A stretch of DNA of 58,175 bases from Christensenella sp. UBA7102 (GTDB lineage Bacteria > Bacillota > Clostridia > Christensenellales > UBA1750). Every line of letters starts with the position of its first letter. Position 1 is the first letter of the stretch. The notes under the pieces are model-generated. The model saw nothing but the letters and a program-made list of their open reading frames with translations. It had not been told where the DNA came from and did no database searches. Location of the stretch: contig DKYK01000081.1 in the NCBI GenBank assembly GCA_002492415.1, positions 1-58,175 of the forward strand. Direction: 5' to 3'. Positions 30,401 to 38,618 of this stretch are shown here, in pieces. Made by a program: the position numbers and the translations under genes.

Positions 30401-31957
30401 ATGATGGAAATGAAAAAAGACATATTTATTTCATATCGTAACGATGGAGTAGGAAGTAATTTTGCTGCACGAATTACAAGTGATTTGCGAAATTCCGGAT
30501 ACAGCGTATATTTTAACCCCGATGAAGCACGAAGCGATGATTTTCCTGAACGACTAAAACAGGCAATTGAATCATGTAAAGATTTTATATGTATTGTTAC
30601 AGAGACATATATTTCGCAACTGAAACAAAACGATAAAATTTGTTGGGTTAGAGATGAATTGCTTTATGCAAAAAAAATTGGAAAAAATATAGTTCCTTTA
30701 TTAATAAATGGAGCAGTAATGCCAAGAGATGTATTGGAATTGCCTGAAGAACTCCAATTTTTTCCTCACATAGACGCGTATACATTTCCAGAGCAGTATC
30801 TCAAATCACCTTATGAGATGCTTTGCAGTGTTTTACGTTCTCGAGATGATGGGGAAAATGGGTATAGAGATGCATATAATCTTAGTCCTAATTTTCATCC
30901 TGATGATGCTTTGCGCGACATATTGATTACTGCAAAAGCGGGCAATGTTAAGGCGATGCTGACTGCTGGAATTTATTACTATTATGGGATTTCTGGTGGA
31001 AAAAATGAGAAAGAAGCAGCGTATTGGTTTAAAAAAGTTTCTGGCACAAAAGAAGAATATGCATCTATTGCCAACAGGTTTATTGCACGAATGTATTATT
31101 CTGGTAGCATGCCAAGAGAGCCACAGTCGTATAAAAAAAGCTACGAATATCATGCTAAATCCGAAAAAGAGGATGTATATTCGGCCACTCAAGTTGGATT
31201 TATGCAGACGATAGGCAGTGGGTGTGACTTTGATTATAACAAAACAGAGAACTACTTCTCATCTATATTGGATTCATTGGATAGCTCACATAAAAATATA
31301 CTAGCTGATTTTTATTTTGAGCACGGAGATTTTCTAAAAGCGGCCGAAATTTATCGAGAAATAGCCGAAACATACCCAAAGGCTGCGTATCAATTAGGAT
31401 TGATGTATAAACGTGGGGTATTGTGTACACCTTTTATGCCAGATTACGAAAAAGCGGCGATGTATCTTCAGAAGGCACTTGATAACGGCTTTATGAATGC
31501 GGCTTTTGAACTTGGTATGCTTTATTTTAATCCTACGGGGACATTCAAAAAAGATTTTGTGAAAGCACAAAAATACTTTGAAATAGAAGCAATGAAAGGA
31601 AACACTGAAGCACAATACATGCTCGGATATATGTATAACTATGGCCATGTGGAGAGGAATCTACAGCTATCAATTAAATATTTTGAGATGTCTGCGAAGC
31701 AGGGCCACGTATGGTCAGCAGCATATTTAGCCCTTTTGTATCAGAATCCCGAATTACATAATTATGAGAAAGCGTTTAAATACTGTCAATACGCTGCTGA
31801 TTGCGGAGATACAGCTTCTGAGTTCGTGCTAGGCACTTTGTATTTGTATGGAAGAGGTTGTGAACCAGACGAAAATAAAGCGTATATATGCTTCAGGCAT
31901 GCGGCTGAGAATGGTTCTCCAGAGGCGCAGCTGTTCTTGAAGCAAATAGAGGAGTAA
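30401..31957 (+). CDS. TIR-domain protein with Sel1-like repeats
   Basis: A 518-residue two-part protein. Residues 5-130 form a TIR domain: KKDIFISYRNDGVGSNFAAR, GYSVYFNPDEARSDDFPERL, and CWVRDELLYAKKIGKNIVPL with Glu86 in the position of the NADase glutamate. From ~155 to the end are about eight Sel1-like repeats (AAYQLGLMYKRG, AAFELGMLYFNP, AQYMLGYMYNYG, ASEFVLGTLYLYGRG), probably a sensing or protein-binding solenoid. ATG 30401 lies 8 bases after GGAGG. TIR-Sel1 proteins are plausible anti-phage NADases. AT-rich codon use differs from the backbone, indicating recent acquisition. Confidence 0.85.
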   Translation: MMEMKKDIFISYRNDGVGSNFAARITSDLRNSGYSVYFNPDEARSDDFPERLKQAIESCKDFICIVTETYISQLKQNDKICWVRDELLYAKKIGKNIVPLLINGAVMPRDVLELPEELQFFPHIDAYTFPEQYLKSPYEMLCSVLRSRDDGENGYRDAYNLSPNFHPDDALRDILITAKAGNVKAMLTAGIYYYYGISGGKNEKEAAYWFKKVSGTKEEYASIANRFIARMYYSGSMPREPQSYKKSYEYHAKSEKEDVYSATQVGFMQTIGSGCDFDYNKTENYFSSILDSLDSSHKNILADFYFEHGDFLKAAEIYREIAETYPKAAYQLGLMYKRGVLCTPFMPDYEKAAMYLQKALDNGFMNAAFELGMLYFNPTGTFKKDFVKAQKYFEIEAMKGNTEAQYMLGYMYNYGHVERNLQLSIKYFEMSAKQGHVWSAAYLALLYQNPELHNYEKAFKYCQYAADCGDTASEFVLGTLYLYGRGCEPDENKAYICFRHAAENGSPEAQLFLKQIEE

Positions 31958-32306
31958 AATAGGTAGTTGCTGATCATAATGTTTTAAAGAGATTCCAACT
32001 CGATGAAAGGAAGTTAGGCGGGGTAAGTCGTCCAAAGAAGAATATGATTTGAGATTTTAACAGCACTATACTTGCTGTTTATGCGGAGATGCTAAATTAT
32101 CTATCTACAGAGATTACAAAATCGCGCTTCCCAGTGCGTTTTATCTAACTGTAGTTTTGTGTTTTGTTTTGTGCTACGATGTTCATGGCGATCGAGACTT
32201 TCTTTAGTATTGTTGTGATGACTATATTCTAATGGGATCGATCGCTTTTCCTATTCCATAGGTCTCGCTTCTATTGTAATGCTACATAATTTTGAATGTG
32301 GAGAGA
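31958..32306. other. Gene-free AT-rich stretch
   Basis: About 350 bases with no supportable ORF, no strong hairpin and no recognised RNA. Codon-like traces are absent. It may hold the promoter of the broken membrane-protein gene that follows. Confidence 0.5.
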
Positions 32307-32745
32307 GTGATATTTATAGAAATACATGTCGCCATAATTACAGGGTTATTTACGCTTTTTGGCGTAATCATAACCGGCATTTTCTCCCTGCTGTTGTTCT
32401 GGTTAACTGAAAGGCAAAAGAGGAAAAAGGAAAGTATGGAATTATACAAAGATTTATAATTAAATTCTGAACAAAATTCTTTTTGCTACTTTTGTCCCAG
32501 ATTTCGATGGATATTGTAACGGTATAGAGCAAATTGACAATATGTTTGTAGATTTGTCAGTATTTGCCTCCGAAAAGATTTGGAATGCTGTTATTGAGTT
32601 CATGGATGAAGCTAGAAAGGTCACTTCGCTTCCTGCACAAACTTCCCAGATGAATAAAACTCAACGAATGCGCGCTTCAAGAAAAAAACTAAATGAAATT
32701 CTTCGACTTATCCGTTGCGAAGTAGGGGCTGGTAAAATGAAATAA
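32307..32745 (+). pseudogene. Broken small membrane protein gene (TM plus helical tail)
   Basis: Two frames fit one ancestral gene. GTG 32307 opens 50 codons with a hydrophobic segment (AIITGLFTLFGVIITGIFSL then LLLFW) and a basic stretch TERQKRKKES. The frame stops at 32459 after ELYKDL. Without a new start, another frame continues from about 32464 (FVPDFDGYCNGIEQIDNMFV, later FMDEARKVTSLP) to 32745. A one-base indel near 32455-32465 would join them into a protein of ~145 residues: one transmembrane helix with a cytosolic helical tail. I do not recognise the family. Confidence 0.5.
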
Positions 32746-32762
32746 AATCGATGAAAAGATTG

Positions 32763-32819
32763 AACAATACCCCACTAGTTAGATAGTATATCATACTGTC
32801 TAGCTAGCGGGGTATTGTT
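32763..32819 (+). terminator. Long perfect-stem terminator
   Basis: AACAATACCCC pairs with GGGGTATTGTT at the ends of a long hairpin whose inner arms (ACTAGTTAGATAGTATA / TACTGTCTAGCTAGC) also pair. It marks the end of the AT-rich cargo block. Confidence 0.8.
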
Positions 32820-33612
32820 TGCTATCTCGGGGAAACCGCGCAATTAAGGAAAGACTTGAAGAAATAATACGAAATTACGTTTTTGAGAATTTTCATGCGC
32901 AATAAATATATGTACGACTTTATGGAAAATAGGACCTGCTAGACTTGGCATGGTTTCATAGGCTTTGTGTTCTAAATGATGGTTATCTTGAGCATTGCGA
33001 GAGAGAAGGACGGTGGTTGGCTCTGCGATTGGGAAATGTTCTTTGAAGAGATTGAACAACAGAAAAAACTTTCCGCTTCACCATATACCAGTTATGGCTT
33101 TGATCAGTCCTTTATGTTTCTTGCTAATCAAAAAGTTCAGGCAACGTTCTTTTTAATTCCCATGCAGCACATCTCCTATTGCGTATTTCGTGGTTTGCTG
33201 TAATGATTTGCAATAATGTTATGCTACATGCGTGATCATTATTCAACCAATTCTTAATAAAAGTTTTGAGATATGAAAAGTAGTATTACTTCAAAACTGT
33301 TTGCTTGTAAAACGCATGCTTACGTGTATTTTTGTGAGATGTGTCCCAAATCAAGAGGATTGCAGTGATAATAAGCAGAGAGGATGAGAAAACCTCTTGG
33401 CGCACCTTGATAAATAAATAGCCGCAGCCGGCAACATCATCATGAGACTTGCATCTTGAACGCGTCACAGCATTGGGTGCCCCGGTCGGGAGACGGGGAG
33501 GCGAGACCTATGTGGAGCACACTGCTCCGTCGGCAAAGGCAGATCATCCGCATGGAGGACAACCCTTCATGCGGATGAATTACAGTATTGATACGATGAA
33601 GAAGGTGGAACT
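32820..33612. other. 790-bp gene-poor stretch before xis, with a structured leader
   Basis: No convincing gene is seen; a 75-codon frame at 32976 has no ribosome site or recognisable similarity. Base composition changes from AT-rich to GC-rich near 33420. At 33545-33577 a 10-bp perfect inverted repeat CATCCGCATG / CATGCGGATG with a 13-base loop lies 37 bases before the xis ribosome site. It could be an attenuator or an integrase/excisionase binding site. Confidence 0.5.
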
Positions 33613-33861
33613 ATGAGCCAAGGAACAACTTCGACATTATCTCAGCGGGATGCCTATCGGTTGATGCTCAGGGATTATCCGGATGTTATGAGTATCACAC
33701 AGATGTGTGAGGTGTTGGGGGTCAGCACCAAGACTGGCTACAAATTGCTGCAAAGTGGAGAAGTCAAGTCCATTAAGGTAGGCCGTGCCTATCGCATTCC
33801 CAAGGCACATCTTTTGACTTATTTAGCTATAGGGGAGAAGCCGGAAGATAGAAGCAGATAA
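33613..33861 (+). CDS. xis: Excisionase-like HTH protein
   Basis: An 82-residue MerR/excisionase-type winged HTH protein: MSITQMCEVLGVSTKTGYKL, LQSGEVKSIKVGRAYRIPKA, then HLLTYL. Proteins of this family bend att DNA and steer the integrase toward excision, or regulate the integrase. ATG 33613 follows GAAGGTGG. It lies 84 bases upstream of the integrase on the same strand, the usual xis-int order of ICEs ending in a tRNA. The gene appears intact. Confidence 0.85.
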   Translation: MSQGTTSTLSQRDAYRLMLRDYPDVMSITQMCEVLGVSTKTGYKLLQSGEVKSIKVGRAYRIPKAHLLTYLAIGEKPEDRSR

Positions 33862-33944
33862 AAGTGGATTTTTGCATTTCCTGGAAGATATTGTATAATG
33901 GAGCTAGGTCAGCGATAGGTTCATTATGCAGGAAGGGAGGAGCA

Positions 33945-35114
33945 ATGATTTCGGGACATCTTCAGGAAAAGAAAGGTCACTATTACGCGGTTCTGAATTA
34001 TACAGACCAAAACGGCAAACGCAAAACCAAGTGGATTGCCACAGGATTGGCTGTCAAGGGAAACAAAAAGCGGGCAGAAGCCTTTCTGCAAGAACAACGC
34101 CGTCTGTTTCAGGAGAAAGAAGAGGAAACGTTCTCCGACGCAATCCTCTTCGCAGACTTTATGGAGCAGTGGTTGACCATCATCAAAAGCTCCATCGAGA
34201 TTACCACCTACGCATCTTACTCAAACATAGTCAAGCGAGTGATCGTTCCATATTTCAGAGAGCGCAATATCACACTGCAAGAACTCACCGCCAAGCACAT
34301 TCAGGACTTCTATCTGAAGGAACTGGAACGTGTCAGCGCGTCGTCTGTGATTCACTATCACGCCAACATCCATAAGGCGCTGAAATACGCAGTCAAGCTG
34401 GATCTGATTGCAACAAATCCTGCGGATAAGGTCGAGCGCCCCAAAAAGGAACGCTTTCAAGCTAGTTTCTACGATGCAGAAGAAATCAACCAACTGCTGG
34501 AGATTTCCAAGGGAACGAAATTGGAGATACCGATTCTGTTCGGAGCCTTCTACGGCATGCGCCGCAGCGAAGCACTCGGCCTGAAATGGGATGCCATAGA
34601 CTTCACGCGAGACACAATCACCATACGTCACGTCGTGACGTATGTGAGTGTTGAAGGAGAGAAAAGCATCGTTGCTGTGGATCGAACCAAAAACAAGTCC
34701 AGCATGAGGACACTCCCTCTTGTTCCCTTCGTCAAAGAACGACTACTGAGACTTCGTGCAGAGCAGGAAGAATGCCGTCGACTATGTGGCCGGTCCTACA
34801 TCAAGAAATATGCGGGTTATATCTGCGTCAACGCAATCGGCGATCTGATCAAGCCGAACTATGTGTCTGAACAGTTTCCCAAGCTGCTGGAAGCCAACGG
34901 CTTGCGCCGCATAAGGTTTCATGACTTGAGGCATAGCTGCGCTTCGTTACTTCTGGCAAACGGCGTTCCGATGAAGCAGATTCAGGAATGGCTGGGTCAC
35001 AGCGATTTCTCGACAACGGCAAACATCTACGCACATCTCGACTACAGTTCAAAGCTGGACTCTGCCGATGCCATGCTCAATGGTTTGGGAATCAGTTCTC
35101 CTCATAACAACTAA
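33945..35114 (+). CDS. int: Tyrosine recombinase/integrase of the ICE
   Basis: A 389-residue tyrosine recombinase. An AP2-like arm-binding N-terminus (YYAVLNYTDQNGKRKTKWIA) and a SAM-like core-binding domain (about 65-160) precede the catalytic domain. Catalytic residues are visible in GMRRSEALGLKW (Arg), FHDLRHSCASLLL (His-x-x-Arg) and LGHSDFSTTANIYAHLD (His and the nucleophile Tyr). ATG 33945 follows GGGAGG; an in-frame upstream frame from 33864 has no ribosome site. The gene ends 80 bases from the tRNA-Ser, fitting its role in integration there. Confidence 0.92.
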   Translation: MISGHLQEKKGHYYAVLNYTDQNGKRKTKWIATGLAVKGNKKRAEAFLQEQRRLFQEKEEETFSDAILFADFMEQWLTIIKSSIEITTYASYSNIVKRVIVPYFRERNITLQELTAKHIQDFYLKELERVSASSVIHYHANIHKALKYAVKLDLIATNPADKVERPKKERFQASFYDAEEINQLLEISKGTKLEIPILFGAFYGMRRSEALGLKWDAIDFTRDTITIRHVVTYVSVEGEKSIVAVDRTKNKSSMRTLPLVPFVKERLLRLRAEQEECRRLCGRSYIKKYAGYICVNAIGDLIKPNYVSEQFPKLLEANGLRRIRFHDLRHSCASLLLANGVPMKQIQEWLGHSDFSTTANIYAHLDYSSKLDSADAMLNGLGISSPHNN

Positions 35115-35193
35115 GGGAGATGGCAGAATGCAGATGAGGAATCCCGCAAAGGACAGAAAAAAGCCTGCAAACACAAGGTTTACAGGCTTAAAT

Positions 35194-35282
35194 TGGCGGA
35201 GACGGTGGGATTCGAACCCACGGAACCTTGCGGTTCAACTGATTTCGAGTCAGTCCCGTTATGACCACTTCGATACGTCTCC
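35194..35282 (-). tRNA. tRNA-Ser (anticodon CGA)
   Basis: Read on the minus strand, GGAGACG pairs with CGTCTCC as the acceptor stem, followed by discriminator G and an encoded CCA. The anticodon arm is ACTGA-CTCGAAA-TCAGT with anticodon CGA. A long variable arm (class II tRNA) and the T arm with GGTTCGAATCC follow. It is the ICE attachment locus: the integrase gene lies 80 bases away and a 37-base near-identical copy of its 5' half lies at 35420-35456. Confidence 0.92.
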
Positions 35283-35419
35283 AAATTTATCTCAACATCA
35301 GCACCTCAGAAAATGGGGAGAACTGATGAGGAGAACAAAGGAAAATGTTAAGTTGTGAGTACCCGAAAAACCCCGTGAGATCAAGGTTTCTCAGACTGGA
35401 GCTACCAGATAGCGACCAT

Positions 35420-35463
35420 GATTTCGAGTCAGGCCCGTTATGACCACTTCGATACGCTTCCAC
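35420..35463 (-). repeat. Partial tRNA-Ser copy (att-site scar)
   Basis: Bases 35420-35456 repeat 35241-35277 with one mismatch over 37 bases. They cover the D arm and anticodon arm of the tRNA. The 5' acceptor strand here reads GGAAGCG instead of GGAGACG, and no matching tRNA 3' half follows. It is therefore a tRNA 5' half separated from its 3' half, consistent with an att half-site left by integration. Confidence 0.75.
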
Positions 35464-35549
35464 AAGCTGGTCTACACATCCAGCTTATTTATTATAGCAT
35501 TTTTCTTTTTGCATTGCAATCTAAATTTCCCAAAGAATATGCGTGTTCT

Positions 35550-36035
35550 TTAGAAACCGCGGTTAACAGTTACGTAGTCCAATCCGTCAGGAAATGCTCC
35601 AATTTTCTTTACTGGCAGCTTTTTTGGATCGAACGGCATTTGATCCGCGATTTCTTTGACGCGCAGGATGTCGTCGCCAGCTGCAAAAGACACCAAACCG
35701 ATAAATACATCAGGCAGAAAAACCAGTGTTTTTCTTCTGCTGCACAATTCTTTTACAAAGTTTCCATAGCATGCTTCTGCATCCGCATCTTAATTTATTA
35801 TAACACAAAATTCATCTCCGCTGATCCGATAGCAAAGCCCATTCTTAAAATATGTTTTTTTAATACAGGCCGCTATCGTTTCCAAGCATTGATCACCGTG
35901 CAGCGCCCGTAAGTATCGTTGATTTGCTTAAAATTATCGACGTCAAAACGAGCAAAGTTCCATTTTGGAATAGTGGAGCGGTTTTGTTCAAATAACTGTT
36001 CTGATTCAATTTCTGCCACATTCCGTTACAATACG
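35550..36035 (-). pseudogene. Diguanylate cyclase (GGDEF) pseudogene
   Basis: Reading leftward, conserved GGDEF-domain pieces appear in order but in broken frames: NFARFDVDNFKQINDTYG (substrate-binding block), then RISGDEF (the signature motif, first Gly changed to Ser), then YGNFVKELCSRRKTL and LPDVFIGLVSF. A stop lies shortly after DTYG and others follow SGDEFCVIIN. Upstream of about 36035 the frame is also broken. The gene once made c-di-GMP or sensed it; it is now dead. It lies between the att scar and rlmD in a 680-base otherwise gene-free gap. Confidence 0.7.
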
Positions 36036-36145
36036 TATGGAAAAGCATATCTTTTTTGCTGCAGCTGTAGAAAAATTAAGTTGCAAGGATCAGTATGGAC
36101 ATAATTTTGTCCTGTTTTAATTTCATGTGTTGTAACTCTCTTTTT

Positions 36146-37504
36146 TCAGCTATAAATCAACGCCACGCACTCGACCTCGCCCGTCCAGGGGAACATATCG
36201 CAAGGGCGGAGTGCGCGCAGAGGATAGCCCAGCGCGGAAAGGCGTTTGAGATCGCGCGCGAGAGTCGCGGGATTGCAGGATACGTATACGATGCGCCGAG
36301 GGCCGCTGCGCGCGACGGCTTCCAGCACCGCAGGCTCGCATCCCCTGTGCGGCGGGTCGAGCACCACAACATCCGGCTTCAGCCCTCCACCGACCAATTC
36401 GGGGAGCACTTTTTCGCATGCCCCCGCAAGGAACTCCGCGTTCTCCACGCCGTTGCGCCTGGCGTTCTCCTTTGCGTCGCGCACGGCGTCGGGAACAATT
36501 TCAATACCCACCACGCGCTTCGCCTTTTGCGCCATGCACAGGCCGATGGTGCCTGCGCCGCAATAGGCGTCTACCACCGTCTCACCGCCGGAAAGCGCGG
36601 CAAACTCCAACGCCTGGCCATATAAGCGCTCGGTCTGCGTTCGGTTGACCTGATAAAACGACAGCGGCGACAGCCGGAAGCGCAGTCCCATCAGCTCATC
36701 CTCCAACCATTCCTGTCCATAGAGCAATCGGTTTTTTCGCCCCAGTATCTCCTGCGTCGCCCGCGGGTTGATATTTTGTACCACACTGACCAGCCCTGGC
36801 AGCGAGGCTCGTAATTCCGCGATCAAAGACTCGTGAGCAGGTATCGCGTCTCCCACCGTCACCATCACAACCATCACCTGGCCTGCGCGATTCGTGCGCA
36901 CCATCAAGTGACGCAGCGTGCCCCGGCGGGTGCGCTCGTCGTAGGGTAAAATGCGCTTCTCGCGCATCCAGCGCTCCACGACCGCGGCCACGGCGCAGGC
37001 CTCTTCCGTCTGCAGAATACAATCCGTCACGGGTACCAGCGCATGCGTGCCCCGTCCAACAAACCCCAGGCACGGCTGATCCGCTTCTCCTCCCGCACGG
37101 AATACCGCCTTATTCCGGTAGCGCCACGGCTGCTCCATGCGCAGTATGGGCAGCATGATGAAGTCCTGCTGCCCGCCCAGGCGGCGCATCTGCTGCTCCA
37201 CCTGAGCGCTGAGCGCCTGACCATGCGCCTCGTAATCCATAAACTGCATTGCGCACCCACCGCAGCGCCCCGCATGGGGACAGAGAGGCTGTACCCGCCG
37301 CGGAGAAGGCGCCAATATTTCTTCGGCGCGCGCACGGGCAAATCGTGGCTGCACCTCCGCCACCTGTGCCGACACGCGTTCGCCGGGCAACGCCTGCTCC
37401 ACGAATACCGTCAGTCCCTCGTACAGCGCCACGCCACTGCCCGCGCTACCCGCGCGCACGACGTCCAGTTCCAATTTCTGCCCCTTTTTCAGTGGATATT
37501 CCAT
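36146..37504 (-). CDS. rlmD: 23S rRNA (uracil-5-)-methyltransferase, RlmD/RumA type
   Basis: A 452-residue SAM-dependent RNA methyltransferase. The N-terminal TRAM domain (LELDVVRAGSAGSGVALYEG) is followed by the [4Fe-4S] motif CPHAGRCGGCAMQF. The methyltransferase core shows VDAYCGAGTIGLCMAQ (SAM site), LDPPHRGCEPAVLEA, and YVSCNPATLARDL with the catalytic Cys. It should methylate U1939 or U747 of 23S rRNA; paralogues are hard to separate. ATG 37504 gives the normal family start; the longer frame upstream is unsupported. It is the first clear host gene right of the ICE. Confidence 0.88.
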   Translation of the reverse strand: MEYPLKKGQKLELDVVRAGSAGSGVALYEGLTVFVEQALPGERVSAQVAEVQPRFARARAEEILAPSPRRVQPLCPHAGRCGGCAMQFMDYEAHGQALSAQVEQQMRRLGGQQDFIMLPILRMEQPWRYRNKAVFRAGGEADQPCLGFVGRGTHALVPVTDCILQTEEACAVAAVVERWMREKRILPYDERTRRGTLRHLMVRTNRAGQVMVVMVTVGDAIPAHESLIAELRASLPGLVSVVQNINPRATQEILGRKNRLLYGQEWLEDELMGLRFRLSPLSFYQVNRTQTERLYGQALEFAALSGGETVVDAYCGAGTIGLCMAQKAKRVVGIEIVPDAVRDAKENARRNGVENAEFLAGACEKVLPELVGGGLKPDVVVLDPPHRGCEPAVLEAVARSGPRRIVYVSCNPATLARDLKRLSALGYPLRALRPCDMFPWTGEVECVALIYS

Positions 37505-37566
37505 CTCTGCCGGCGCTCCTTTACATTTTTGCGGCCAGACGGTATAATGGCCGTGATAAAGCGGAT

Positions 37567-38541
37567 TCAATCGCACGTGAAATCGACCGCTCCCAGCGTT
37601 CGCACCGTGCCGTCTTCGCGAACCAGCACCGCCGCGCAGTCCGGGTAGCGCTGCAGCAGCTGTTCCGCGCATTCCTCGCCCATCACGAACAGCGCGGTGG
37701 ACAGCGCATCCGCGGTCAGGCCGTCGGGCGCCAGCACCGTTGCCGACGCGATGCCGCTGCGCGCGGGAAATCCCGTTTCCGGATCCAGTATGTGGTGATA
37801 CCGCACGCCCTCCGCCTCAAAATATCGCTGCGCCCCGGAGGAGGTCGCCACAGCGCGGCTGCCTGAGAAGGCCACCGTGCCCACGCAGCCCTCGCCTGCC
37901 GGATCCTCAATGGCCACCACCCAGTCGCTGCCATCCGGCTTCTGTCCCAGCGTCAGAATATTGCCGCCCAGGTTGAGCAGCGCACACGTCACGCCGCGCT
38001 CGCGCAGCAGAGCCCGCGCCTCGTCGCCGATGGCGCCCTTTGCCACCGCGCCCAGGTCAATGCGCACCTCTTTGGCCGTGACAACACTGCCCTCAACCGC
38101 AATGCGTTCCATTCCCTTCCAACGAAGCGCCTCGTCGATCTCCGCCTGCCGCGGCACGCGCGGGCAATCGCTTTTATAGTTCCACAGCTCCGATGCGGCC
38201 AGCAGCGTCACATCCAGCGCGCCCTCCGTTTCCCGTCCGATGTCCAGCGCGCGTGCCAGCATCTGCGCCGTCAGCGCATCCACCGGCACGGGCTGCCCGT
38301 CCGATGCGTTGAGCGCTGAAATATCGCTGCCTTCGCGATGCGCCGACAGCAGGCGCTCGCAGCTGTCGATGCATGCGAGCGCATCCTCCGCATCCTGCTC
38401 CTCTCCGCCGGCGTAGAGCCTGATTGTGACCTCGGTATCCAGTGCGAAACTGCTCGCCTGTATGGTGCGATGCCCGCAGCCTGTGCAGCACATGAGAAGC
38501 AGCGCCAGCAGCGCTGCAATCATCTTCCTCACGTCGCCCAT
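37567..38541 (-). CDS. apbE: FAD:protein FMN transferase, lipoprotein (ApbE)
   Basis: A 324-residue ApbE protein. The N-terminus is a lipoprotein signal (ALLALLLMCCTGC with a cysteine at the cleavage site). Family motifs are FALDTEVTIRLY, IDLGAVAKGAIGDEA, NLGGNILTLG, and HHILDPETGFPA, followed by GLTADALSTALFVMG. ApbE transfers FMN from FAD to threonines of Rnf/Nqr-type and other extracellular flavoproteins. It is divergent from a NusG-II protein and Gx transporter, the usual Clostridial neighbours of Rnf or quinone genes, though no rnf genes are in the window. Confidence 0.9.
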   Translation of the reverse strand: MGDVRKMIAALLALLLMCCTGCGHRTIQASSFALDTEVTIRLYAGGEEQDAEDALACIDSCERLLSAHREGSDISALNASDGQPVPVDALTAQMLARALDIGRETEGALDVTLLAASELWNYKSDCPRVPRQAEIDEALRWKGMERIAVEGSVVTAKEVRIDLGAVAKGAIGDEARALLRERGVTCALLNLGGNILTLGQKPDGSDWVVAIEDPAGEGCVGTVAFSGSRAVATSSGAQRYFEAEGVRYHHILDPETGFPARSGIASATVLAPDGLTADALSTALFVMGEECAEQLLQRYPDCAAVLVREDGTVRTLGAVDFTCD

Positions 38542-38618
38542 ACCTCCCTGTTCTGCAGTCTCTCCGCTGTCACTAGCCTACCCCATTTCCACAATTCTGT
38601 CAACGAGGAATGTCACCC

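Larger units (their letters stand above)
1..35282. mobile_element. Decaying integrative conjugative element (left end outside window)
   Basis: This span holds Clostridia-type ICE backbone genes in a recognisable order (helicase, Toprim, MobC, MobA, PcfB, VirD4, Maff2, VirB4, HTH protein). It ends on the right with an excisionase-like gene and a tyrosine integrase abutting a tRNA-Ser. The relaxase and Toprim genes are intact, but helicase, virD4, maff2, sortase and virB4 are truncated or interrupted, so self-transfer looks lost. Integrase-driven excision may survive. The exact right boundary is uncertain (tRNA copy at 35241-35277 or partial copy at 35420-35456), and the left boundary is not in the window. 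Confidence 0.8.

Noticed and set aside
32976..33203. 75-codon ORF in the gap before xis
   Set aside because: No Shine-Dalgarno site, no neighbours in operon and no recognisable motif.
35404..35463. Second functional tRNA-Ser gene
   Set aside because: Only the 5' half is present; the 3' side lacks a T arm and an acceptor partner, and the anticodon stem is disrupted.
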